Of a DNA stretch of 64,000 bases, positions 34,645 to 42,896 are shown in pieces; the first letter of the stretch is position 1; every line of letters starts with the position of its first letter. Source of the stretch: Draconibacterium aestuarii. Its GTDB lineage: Bacteria > Bacteroidota > Bacteroidia > Bacteroidales > Prolixibacteraceae. The notes under the pieces were generated by a model. It made no database searches. It had not been told where the DNA came from and saw only the letters and a program-made list of their open reading frames with translations. The stretch covers positions 88,342 through 152,341 of the forward strand of contig JAPOHD010000029.1 in NCBI GenBank assembly GCA_026671195.1. Direction: 5' to 3'. The position numbers and the translations under genes are program-made.

Positions 34645-35898
34645 ATGAATTATTTATTTACAAGTGAATCGGTTTCGGAAGGCCATCCAGACAAGGTTTC
34701 CGACCAAATTTCAGATGCATTGCTGGACCAGTTTCTGGCATTTGATCCCAACTCGAAAGTAGCAATTGAAACCCTGGTAACCACCGGACAAGTTGTTGTT
34801 GCAGGAGAAGTAAAATCGAGCGCGTATGTTGACGTGCAGGAAGTAACACGAAGTGTAATTAATAAAATTGGGTATACAAAAGCTGCCTATCGTTTCGATG
34901 GCGATTCGTGTGGAGTGTTGACAGCCATTCACGAACAAAGTGACGATATTAACCGTGGTGTTGACAAGGAAGATAAAAATGAACAGGGTGCGGGCGATCA
35001 GGGAATGATGTTTGGTTACGCGTGCAAAGACACCGATAACTACATGCCGCTTTCGCTGGAGCTTTCACACTTTATTTTGTTGGAACTGGCAGCCATTCGT
35101 CGTGAAGGAAAAGAAATGACCTATTTGCGTCCTGACTCAAAATCGCAGGTAACCATTGAATATACTGAAGCAAACGAACCGGTAAAGGTACACACGATAG
35201 TAGTATCAACACAACACGACGAGTTTGATGACGACGAGCCTATGCTTGCAAAAATCAAAGAAGATGTGATCAACATTCTTATTCCGCGTGTAAAAGCATT
35301 GTTACCCGAACGAGTTCAGGCTTTGTTTGGCGACGATATTATTTATCACGTTAATCCAACCGGTAAATTTGTAATTGGTGGACCACACGGAGATACCGGC
35401 CTAACCGGACGTAAAATTATTGTAGATACTTATGGTGGCCGCGGTGCACACGGTGGTGGTGCCTTTTCGGGTAAAGATCCATCGAAAGTGGACCGCTCGG
35501 CAGCTTATGCTTCGCGCCACATTGCCAAAAACCTGGTTGCAGCAGGTATTGCCGACGAAATTTTGGTACAGTTGGCTTATGCAATTGGTGTTGCCGAACC
35601 GGTGGGGGTTTTTGTAAATACCTATGGCCGTAAAAATGTTAAAATTTCGGATGGTGAAATTGCTGAAAAAGTAAAAACTATTTTCGATTTGCGCCCGGCA
35701 GCTATTGAAGAACGTTTAAAGTTGCGTAATCCTATTTATGTTGATTCGGCAGCATACGGACACATGGGAAGAACTCCTGTAACCATTACCAAAACCTTTG
35801 AATCGCCATACAATGGAAAGGTTACCAAAGAACTGGAATTGTTTACCTGGGAAAAACTCGACTTTGTAAGTGAAGTTAAAAAAGCTTTCGGAATTTAA
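34645..35898 (+). CDS. metK: S-adenosylmethionine synthase
   Basis: 417 residues. MetK makes SAM from methionine and ATP in the cytoplasm. All three domains are present: the start [25 protein letters not shown] with the ATP-binding [17 protein letters not shown], and the [15 protein letters not shown]-type loop after [14 protein letters not shown]. It is preceded by a 5' leader of about 220 bases with a SAM-II-like riboswitch and followed by a strong terminator, so it is monocistronic. Confidence 0.97.
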   Translation: MNYLFTSESVSEGHPDKVSDQISDALLDQFLAFDPNSKVAIETLVTTGQVVVAGEVKSSAYVDVQEVTRSVINKIGYTKAAYRFDGDSCGVLTAIHEQSDDINRGVDKEDKNEQGAGDQGMMFGYACKDTDNYMPLSLELSHFILLELAAIRREGKEMTYLRPDSKSQVTIEYTEANEPVKVHTIVVSTQHDEFDDDEPMLAKIKEDVINILIPRVKALLPERVQALFGDDIIYHVNPTGKFVIGGPHGDTGLTGRKIIVDTYGGRGAHGGGAFSGKDPSKVDRSAAYASRHIAKNLVAAGIADEILVQLAYAIGVAEPVGVFVNTYGRKNVKISDGEIAEKVKTIFDLRPAAIEERLKLRNPIYVDSAAYGHMGRTPVTITKTFESPYNGKVTKELELFTWEKLDFVSEVKKAFGI

Positions 35899-35928
35899 TT
35901 CCGGGGGAAGTATTTATAATACGCCATG

Positions 35929-35964
35929 GAACGGTTCTTCGCTGAAGAGCCGTTCATTTTTTTT
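35929..35964 (+). terminator. Intrinsic terminator of metK
   Basis: GAACGGTTCTTC (35929-35940), loop GCT, GAAGAGCCGTTC (35944-35955) with one G-T pair, then A and eight T. Confidence 0.9.
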
Positions 35965-35983
35965 ACAAAAAAAAACATAGTTC

Positions 35984-36013
35984 TTGCAGATTAAAAAAAA
36001 GGTATTATATTTG
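35984..36013 (+). promoter_or_regulatory. Consensus promoter of the initiator tRNA
   Basis: TTG at 35984-35986 and TATATTTG at 36006-36013 are separated by 19 bases, the textbook Bacteroidota spacing. Confidence 0.65.
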
Positions 36014-36056
36014 CACCCGCGTTCACAAAGACATTTTATTTGAAATAACAATATAG

Positions 36057-36129
<73 letters not shown>

Positions 36130-36135
36130 CATTCA

Positions 36136-36165
36136 AAGCCGATAGAGTTTCTATCGGCTTTTTTA
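36136..36165 (+). terminator. Intrinsic terminator after the tRNA
   Basis: AAGCCGATAGA (36136-36146), loop GTT, TCTATCGGCTT (36150-36160), then T run. Only 6 bases after the tRNA end. Confidence 0.9.
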
Positions 36166-36271
36166 TTTTACGATTTTACAACTAATTTCTTTGGTGAATC
36201 ACGAATCACCAGTACAGTAACCTTTATTATCTTTGAGAACAATTCGTGTTATTTAAAATAACGAAAGAGTT

Positions 36272-36505
36272 ATGAATCCAATTGATTTTCAAAATTTAAA
36301 ACCAGTACTACTAAAATCTGTTATTACTTGTCCTGAATGCGGTGTTAAAAAGGAAGAAACAATGCCTGAAGATGCCTGCAGTTTTTTTTATGAATGCACA
36401 AACTGCCATACAATTCTAAAACCAAAAGAAGGCGATTGTTGTGTGTACTGTTCGTATGGAACAGTTGCTTGTCCTCCTATTCAACAAGGTAAAAACTGTT
36501 GCTAG
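36272..36505 (+). CDS. GDCCVxC-domain small cysteine protein
   Basis: 77 residues with ten cysteines: CPEC, a single C after PEDA, CTNC, then the family signature GDCCVYCSYG and CPP, ending KNCC. Relatives are annotated as GDCCVxC domain-containing (seleno)proteins, because in some species one signature cysteine is selenocysteine; here it is plain cysteine. They often occur next to mercury or arsenic resistance genes, which are not seen here. Likely a soluble thiol or metal-binding protein; function is not established. An exact TAnnTTTG box (TATCTTTG, 36228-36235) lies upstream. It is downstream of the tRNA terminator. Confidence 0.8.
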   Translation: MNPIDFQNLKPVLLKSVITCPECGVKKEETMPEDACSFFYECTNCHTILKPKEGDCCVYCSYGTVACPPIQQGKNCC

Positions 36506-36575
36506 CTATCTTTCGATTTACATTGTTCGACCCAAAATCAAGAATCTATTTGTTTATAGTATTTAGTCAAAACAA

Positions 36576-36610
36576 AACGAGCTTTTAAGTGAATCACTTA
36601 AAAGCTCGTT
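36576..36610 (-). terminator. Long palindrome terminating the sugar locus
   Basis: Arms of 17 bases at 36576-36592 and 36594-36610 are perfect complements (AACGAGCTTTTAAGTGA and its reverse complement). It lies 26 bases after the GH125 stop codon and may also act on the opposite small gene. The T tail is interrupted (TTTTGTTTTG on the minus strand). Confidence 0.7.
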
Positions 36611-36636
36611 AATGGTAAACTTTCGTTTATTTATAT

Positions 36637-38079
36637 CTATCCTACGGAGTTTAAAAGATCCTCTTTTCCTTCGTTCACTAATTTTAATACCAGTTCGCCA
36701 AACAAAGTGTTTGCCCAGGCAAACCACGATCGGGTAAAGTTTTTCGGATCGTCTTTGTGAAAAGTTTCGTGCATAAAACCGGTGTCGGCATCGGTATTAC
36801 GAAGCGTTGTAATACACCAGGCAATTTCTTTGTCGTCCGAACTTGTCATGGCACGCATAATAATACTCATTGGCCAAACCATGTCGTAACCAACATGTGG
36901 ACCGCCAATTCCTTCAGCCGCTTTCCCTTTAAAGAAATAAGGATTGTCTTCGCTCCAAACCAGGCTGCGTGTATTCTGATAAATTTTATCCTTTTTATCG
37001 ACACAACCTAAGTAAGGAAGTGCAAGTAAACTCGGAACATTGGCATCGTCCATAAAAGTGGTATTGCCAAAACCATCCGCTTCAAATGCGTACACTTTTC
37101 CGTATTTTAGATGTTCAACAATGGCATATTTTTTAATGGCAGCATTTACTTCATTTGCCAAATCGGTACACTCCTTTGCAAAGGTTTTGTCGCCGGTAAC
37201 TTTTGTACTGATTTCGGCCAGTTGATTGAGCGAGCTCACCGCAAACAGGTTCGAAGGAATCAGAAATCCATAGGTTGCTGCATCATCCGAAGGACGGAAA
37301 GATGAGTTTATTAAACCAACAGGTTTTAAAGGGCGACCGTATCCGTGATTTGATACAGTATCCAATTGCTGCGGAGTTTCACGTTGAAATTTATAAGGTC
37401 CCAAACCGTCTTTGCGTTGCTGCTCTTTAAACGTTTTTACAATTAAAGCGGCTGCCTGCTGCCAGTCAGCATCAAAAATGCTCTCATCTCCTGTTGTAAG
37501 CCAGTAATTGTAGGCCAAACGAACCGTATAACACAAAGAATCAATTTCCCATTTGCGCTCGTGTAATCCCGGTTTCATATCGGTTAGATCACTCATCCAG
37601 TGCACTTCCTCTTCTTTTGTTTTATTAAATGCATTGGCGTATCGATCGAGCAAAACACACTGCGTTTGACGATTTACAACTCCGGCAAGCAGGGTTTGCA
37701 ACTCTTTATCATCGTTTGCCAGAGGCAAATATGGCCACACCTGCGCTGTTGAATCACGCAACCACATGGCATGAATATCGCCGGTAATTACAAAAGTATC
37801 GGGTTTACCATTTTTACTGCCAAATTCAACAGTGGTATCCAAAGTATTCGGGAAACAGTTTTCAAACATCCACGATAGCTTTGGATCTTTCAATTTTGCT
37901 TTTGTTGCTGCAATGGTTTTTTCAACTGCCGTCGATGTAAAATTCCTGGCTCCCGCAGATGGCCGGTTGCTTACATATGCTTTTGTACTCACCGAAGCAA
38001 AAACACCACTAGTGCCTGCGAGTGTTAATCCTCCAACGGCCAATGTTCCTTTTTTTATAAAATCTCTTCTATTAGTCAT
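36637..38079 (-). CDS. GH125 exo-alpha-mannosidase (DUF1237)
   Basis: 480 residues. A twin-arginine-like signal starts the protein (TNRRDFIKKGTLAVGGLTLAG). The rest is the (alpha/alpha)6 barrel of family GH125, with GDIHAMWLRDSTAQVWPYLPL, ERKWEIDSLCYTVRLAYNYW, NSSFRPSDDAATYGFLIPSNLF and the end section GFMHETFHKDDPKNFTRSWFAWANTLFGELV. GH125 enzymes are metal-independent, inverting and remove alpha-1,6-linked mannose from N-glycans or mannans. It is the last gene of the locus, 47 bases after a GH92, so both kinds of alpha-mannosidase are supplied together. Confidence 0.92.
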   Translation of the reverse strand: MTNRRDFIKKGTLAVGGLTLAGTSGVFASVSTKAYVSNRPSAGARNFTSTAVEKTIAATKAKLKDPKLSWMFENCFPNTLDTTVEFGSKNGKPDTFVITGDIHAMWLRDSTAQVWPYLPLANDDKELQTLLAGVVNRQTQCVLLDRYANAFNKTKEEEVHWMSDLTDMKPGLHERKWEIDSLCYTVRLAYNYWLTTGDESIFDADWQQAAALIVKTFKEQQRKDGLGPYKFQRETPQQLDTVSNHGYGRPLKPVGLINSSFRPSDDAATYGFLIPSNLFAVSSLNQLAEISTKVTGDKTFAKECTDLANEVNAAIKKYAIVEHLKYGKVYAFEADGFGNTTFMDDANVPSLLALPYLGCVDKKDKIYQNTRSLVWSEDNPYFFKGKAAEGIGGPHVGYDMVWPMSIIMRAMTSSDDKEIAWCITTLRNTDADTGFMHETFHKDDPKNFTRSWFAWANTLFGELVLKLVNEGKEDLLNSVG

Positions 38080-38126
38080 TTGTTATATATGATTTTATTA
38101 CTGTCTTTTTTAAAAATTTCTCTCAC

Positions 38127-40265
38127 TTATTCAGTTTCCACAAGCAAATTAGAAATGCCCGAAAAATCCTGATGTGAAATAAAAAATCCATCAACTTTCT
38201 GATTATTAAAAGTAATATTTGTGATTTTATTCGTAGAATTCTTTTTCAGGATTAAAAGTTTTTTATCACCATTTAAACTCAATTCAACTTTTTTGAAAAC
38301 AGGCACCGAAACAATATATTCTGCATCGGCAGGAGAATACGGGTAAATTCCCATTGCAGTAAAAACATACCATGCCGACATTTCGCCTGCATCATCCATT
38401 CCGCAAAGAGCCAAACCTGTTTCTCCCATTCCGTAAAATCGAGTCATAATACTGTCCAGAATCACCTGCGATTTCTCCGGCTTTCCTACAAAATGATAAA
38501 GAAATGGCACACTGTGATCGGGTTGATTGCCGTGGCAATATTGTCCTATAAAAGACGAAACATTTCGTGCAATGTAATTGGGATTCCAGGGAATTGAGTA
38601 CAAGGAATCGAGTTTATTTTCAAACTCCTGTTCGCTGTTATAAAGGGCAATCAAACCTTTCGTGTCGTGAGGAACAAAAAAGGTTGATTGCCATGCATTA
38701 GCTTCACGATACATGTATTCGTAATAAGGATATTCGGGATTAAAATTTTTCACCCAATCCCCATTTTCCGTACGTCCGCACATTAAGCCAGTTGGTTGGT
38801 TAAAAAGGTTCTTGTAATTGTGCGTTCTTGGCAGTAACATTTTATAATTTTCGCTGTCGTTCAATTCTTTTGCGAGCAAGGCCACGGCATAATCGTCGTA
38901 GGCATACTCCAGTGTTTTGGTAACTCCCGCTTTGGCTTTGGTTTCAACTTCAGGTTTTTCAATATTAGGTGTCGAAATGTATCCCTTTTCAATGTATTCT
39001 GAAATATAAGGTCGTGTTCCGCCCTCTTTTGTGGCATTGTTTAAAAGCAGCTGATAGGCACTTTTTACATCATAATCCCTGATTCCGCGCAGATACGAAC
39101 CCGAAATAAAAGGAGCAGCGTGATCGCCATGAAAAAAGGTAGGCATAAAACCTGTTTTTTCGCCTTTATCGATTAAAGACTGAATAACATCGCTACACAC
39201 GTCGGGGGATAACATACCCAACAAAACCAGTTTGTTTCGATACGTATCCCACAACGACGGGTTGGTGTAATAACGGAAATCCTTTTTCACCACTTTCCCA
39301 GTTTCATCGGTAAATTCGCCGTTTACATCGCTACGTAAGGCAGGCCATAAAAAGGAACGATACAGAGACGAATAAAAAAGTTCCGTTTCACGTTCTGTTC
39401 CTCCCGACACTTTGATTTTTGACAGCAAATTCTTCCAGGTTTGGTTTGCCTCATTTTTTATTTCAGCAAAACTTTTACCTGCAATTTCTGCTTCCAGATT
39501 CTCTTTCGCATTTTCGGTGCTTACAAACGAAAGACCGATTTTTATTTCAAGTACATCGTCTGAATTGGCAAAATCCACTACCGATATTTCTGAACTTACC
39601 GATTTTAAAGTTTCTATTTTATTGATCTTATGATTTGCCTGTGCGTAAAAATAAACAACACTTCCTGTGTTCTGAAAACCCTTAAAAACAAAGTCGCCAT
39701 CCTGCTGGATTTTCCAGTCGCGAACACGTTCGTTTGATTGACTTAAATTCACCACCAGCTTTTGTTCGTCCCCTTTTTTGAATGTGTATTTATGATAACC
39801 GCAACGCAGGGTTGAAGTAAGTTCGGCATTTAGATTGTAACGTTCCAATAAAACCTGATAGTAACCCGGAGTTGCCAATTCGTTTTCGTGACTGAATTTT
39901 GAGGCAAAATTGGTTGGATTTACTTCGCCGGATACCGGCAAAAACGGAATGTGGCACAAATTCCAGTGCCCTTTGTTTGTATGTGTAAATCCGAGGATTT
40001 CGGTATCCTCATATTCGTAACCGGCACCACTGTGCCATTCGGTAATCGGACTTAACTGAACCATTGCATTGGGCAACGATGAGCCCGGATAGGTCAACCC
40101 GGCCCAAACGCGCCAATCTTTCGGAGGATTATAACCTATCTGAACACTATCGGCTAAGGGAGCAGTGCCCAAAAAGGTGTTGACATAATTTGTATGCTGT
40201 TTTTGTGATGAACCTGAAAAAACAAAAAACAGAAATAAAATGCAGAGAATAGTAGTTTTAGTCAT
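38127..40265 (-). CDS. GH92 alpha-mannosidase, copy 1
   Basis: 712 residues from the ATG at 40265; the frame extends to a TTG at 40286 that is unlikely. A signal peptide (MTKTTILCILFLFFVFSGSS) leads to the GH92 start YVNTFLGTAPLAD and GYEYEDTEILGFTHTNKGHW. Near the end GNQPDHSVPFLYHF and GMDDAGEMSAWYVFTAMGIYPYSP carry the acidic residues of the calcium-dependent catalytic site. GH92 enzymes are exo-alpha-mannosidases (1,2-, 1,3-, 1,4- or 1,6-linked). The middle segment FFHGDHAAPFISGSYLRGIRDYD differs from the other GH92 here, so the two probably cut different linkages. Confidence 0.92.
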   Translation of the reverse strand: MTKTTILCILFLFFVFSGSSQKQHTNYVNTFLGTAPLADSVQIGYNPPKDWRVWAGLTYPGSSLPNAMVQLSPITEWHSGAGYEYEDTEILGFTHTNKGHWNLCHIPFLPVSGEVNPTNFASKFSHENELATPGYYQVLLERYNLNAELTSTLRCGYHKYTFKKGDEQKLVVNLSQSNERVRDWKIQQDGDFVFKGFQNTGSVVYFYAQANHKINKIETLKSVSSEISVVDFANSDDVLEIKIGLSFVSTENAKENLEAEIAGKSFAEIKNEANQTWKNLLSKIKVSGGTERETELFYSSLYRSFLWPALRSDVNGEFTDETGKVVKKDFRYYTNPSLWDTYRNKLVLLGMLSPDVCSDVIQSLIDKGEKTGFMPTFFHGDHAAPFISGSYLRGIRDYDVKSAYQLLLNNATKEGGTRPYISEYIEKGYISTPNIEKPEVETKAKAGVTKTLEYAYDDYAVALLAKELNDSENYKMLLPRTHNYKNLFNQPTGLMCGRTENGDWVKNFNPEYPYYEYMYREANAWQSTFFVPHDTKGLIALYNSEQEFENKLDSLYSIPWNPNYIARNVSSFIGQYCHGNQPDHSVPFLYHFVGKPEKSQVILDSIMTRFYGMGETGLALCGMDDAGEMSAWYVFTAMGIYPYSPADAEYIVSVPVFKKVELSLNGDKKLLILKKNSTNKITNITFNNQKVDGFFISHQDFSGISNLLVETE

Positions 40266-40356
40266 ATTCCGTTTAATTATAGGCAAGGGAAAGTTTAAAA
40301 CCTCCCTCGCCTTTCTTAAAAGTTTTTTTTATAAGTCGCGCCAGATGCATATTATT

Positions 40357-42639
40357 CTATTTTTCGTTTGAAAAAGAATAAGGAAAATCGCTTTGATATG
40401 TGCCTCGGTTTTTATTGGGTTGGTCGCCCATTTCAAAATTAATGCTTGCTCCTTTTTGCAAGTCATCGTATTTAAAATAGTTCTTACCGTACGCTTTGCC
40501 ATTTAATTCGATGTTTTGAATGTAACGGTTATCTGCGCTGTTTTTGGGTGCGTTAATTTGAATCTTATTGCCATTTTCCAAAGTCACTGTAATGTTTTTA
40601 AACAGTGGTGCCCCAATTACATATTCGTCAATGGCCGGAGTAACCGGGTAAAATCCCATCGAGCTGAATACATACCATGCCGAAGTCTGGCCGTTGTCTT
40701 CGTCGCCACAATATCCATCGGCCTGCGGAGTGTATAAACGATTCATTACTTCGCGTACCCATTTCTGAGTTTTCCAGGGCTCTCCTGCATAGTTGTACAA
40801 ATAAATCATATGCTGAATAGGCTGGTTTCCATGTGCATAATTCCCCATATTCATAATCTGCATTTCACGAATTTCGTGGATGGTTCCGCCGTAATAACTG
40901 TCGTCGAAAATTGGAGGAACCACAAACACTGAATCCAGCATACTTACAAACTCTTTTTTGCCTCCCATTAATCCAATTAAACCTTCAACATCATGAAAAA
41001 CCGACCAGGTATAGTGCCAGCTGTTTCCTTCGGTAAATGCGTCGCCCCATTTAAACGGGCTAAATGGTGCCTGAAAATTACCATCTTCGTTTTTACCACG
41101 CATTAAACTGCTTTCATTGTCGAAAACATTTTTGTAGTTCTGACTGCGCTCTGCAAAAATTTCAATCTCACTATCCGGTTTTCCAAGTTCTTTTCCGAGT
41201 TTGTAAATACAAAAATCGGCAAAAGCATATTCCAGTGTACGGGCTACATTTTCGTTAATACCAACGTTGTAAGGCACATATCCTAACTTGTTGTAATACT
41301 CCACACCATACCGACCCACCGAACTCATCGGTCCTTCGTTTTCCGAGTTTTTAATCAATGCATCCCACAAGGTTTCAATGTCGTATCCTCGACCTCCTTT
41401 TAGGTAGGCATCAGCAATTAATGTTGCCGAGTTTGAGCCAATCATACAATCGCGGTGACCCGGACTTGCCCACTCGGGTAAAAATCCACTTTCTTTGTAA
41501 GTGTTTGCCAAACCTTCCTGAATTTTTTCGTTTAACGAAGGATACATCAGGTTAAAAAATGGGAAAACAGCACGGAAGGTATCCCAAAAACCATTGTCGG
41601 TAAACATATAACCCGGAAGCACTTTGCCGTTGTACGGACTGTAATGAACCACTTCTCCGTTTGCATCAAACTCGTAAAATTTACGTGGGAAAAGCAATAC
41701 GCGGTACAAACACGAGTAGAATGTTTTTATCTGGTCGTCGGTACCGCCTTCAACTGCAATTCTCGAAAGTTCTTTGTTCCAGCTTGCTGCTCCTTTTGCT
41801 TTTACTTCATCAAAAGTATCGTTTCCCAATTCTTTCAAATTACGCTCGGCCTGCTCGTAACTGATAAACGAAGAAGCCACACGTGCATGAATTTTTTCTC
41901 CTTTGCGGGTTTTAAACTGAATGGCAGCACCCACATGGTCGTCTTGCAATTCGCTTACATTTTCAACCAGTTTATCTTTGTTCCATACCTTTGCTTCAAC
42001 AAAAGGTTTATCGAAAACCACCACAAAATAATTTTTGAAATTATCGGGAACACCTCCACTGTTGCGGGTTGTATACCCAATAATTTTATTCTCTTCCGGA
42101 ATAATTTTTACATACGAACCACGGTCGAAAGCATCAACTAAAACGCGTGACTCATCGTTTTCAGGGAAAGTAAAACGAAACATGGCAGCCCGCTCGGTTG
42201 GCGTAATTTCGGTAACTACATCGTAATCGGCCAAATAAACACTGTAATAGTGAGGTTTAGCCGTTTCTGCTTTGTGCGAAAACCAACTGGCTCTTTTATT
42301 TCCTTCAATTTTTAATTCGCCGGTTAAGGGAAAAAGGGAAAACTGACCGTAATCGTTTATCCACGGACTAGGCTGGTGGGTTTGTTTAAAACCCTGAATT
42401 TTATCGGCGTCATAACCATACACCCAACCGTTGCCCATTTCGTTGGTTTGGGGAGTCCAGAAATTCATCCCCCAGGGCAATGCAATGGCAGGATAAGTAT
42501 TCCCATTTGAAAGTTTAAACTCTGAATCTGTTCCCATTAAAGTGTTGACATAATCAACGGGTTGAGTTTTTTGTGCCTGAATTTTTGTTATTAAAAGGCT
42601 GAAAAGAAATACGATTACTATAAGTCTTATCTTTTTCAT
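40357..42639 (-). CDS. GH92 alpha-mannosidase, copy 2
   Basis: 760 residues with a signal peptide (MKKIRLIVIVFLFSLLITKIQA). Typical GH92: VDYVNTLMGTDSEFKLSNGNTYPAIALPWGMNFW near the start, FTDNGFWDTFRAVFPFF in the middle, and GNQPIQHMIYLYNYAGEPWKTQKW and GDEDNGQTSAWYVFSSMGFYPVTP at the end. It retains the GMNFWTPQ segment near the start that copy 1 does not have. It precedes the other GH92 by 91 bases on the same strand. Bacteroidota often carry GH92 tandems, each with its own linkage preference. Confidence 0.93.
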   Translation of the reverse strand: MKKIRLIVIVFLFSLLITKIQAQKTQPVDYVNTLMGTDSEFKLSNGNTYPAIALPWGMNFWTPQTNEMGNGWVYGYDADKIQGFKQTHQPSPWINDYGQFSLFPLTGELKIEGNKRASWFSHKAETAKPHYYSVYLADYDVVTEITPTERAAMFRFTFPENDESRVLVDAFDRGSYVKIIPEENKIIGYTTRNSGGVPDNFKNYFVVVFDKPFVEAKVWNKDKLVENVSELQDDHVGAAIQFKTRKGEKIHARVASSFISYEQAERNLKELGNDTFDEVKAKGAASWNKELSRIAVEGGTDDQIKTFYSCLYRVLLFPRKFYEFDANGEVVHYSPYNGKVLPGYMFTDNGFWDTFRAVFPFFNLMYPSLNEKIQEGLANTYKESGFLPEWASPGHRDCMIGSNSATLIADAYLKGGRGYDIETLWDALIKNSENEGPMSSVGRYGVEYYNKLGYVPYNVGINENVARTLEYAFADFCIYKLGKELGKPDSEIEIFAERSQNYKNVFDNESSLMRGKNEDGNFQAPFSPFKWGDAFTEGNSWHYTWSVFHDVEGLIGLMGGKKEFVSMLDSVFVVPPIFDDSYYGGTIHEIREMQIMNMGNYAHGNQPIQHMIYLYNYAGEPWKTQKWVREVMNRLYTPQADGYCGDEDNGQTSAWYVFSSMGFYPVTPAIDEYVIGAPLFKNITVTLENGNKIQINAPKNSADNRYIQNIELNGKAYGKNYFKYDDLQKGASINFEMGDQPNKNRGTYQSDFPYSFSNEK

Positions 42640-42896
42640 ATGTATTTTTAAATTAATAATGAAATCTCCGGCAAAAACAACCTGGAGACTATTTTAAATG
42701 GTAAATTCAAATTTTAAAAAATTCAGTTATTCTTATTCCTTTCGAATTTATTGATGTCTTAATGCGAATTATTTATTTATACTTTACGAGCTACCAAATA
42801 TCTTTACTCACCCAAAGAGAAAATTTTCTAATTTCAAATTACACTGTAGAAGCAAATACAGGTTCGAAATTATCTGTAACACAAAGGCGAGGTTTT

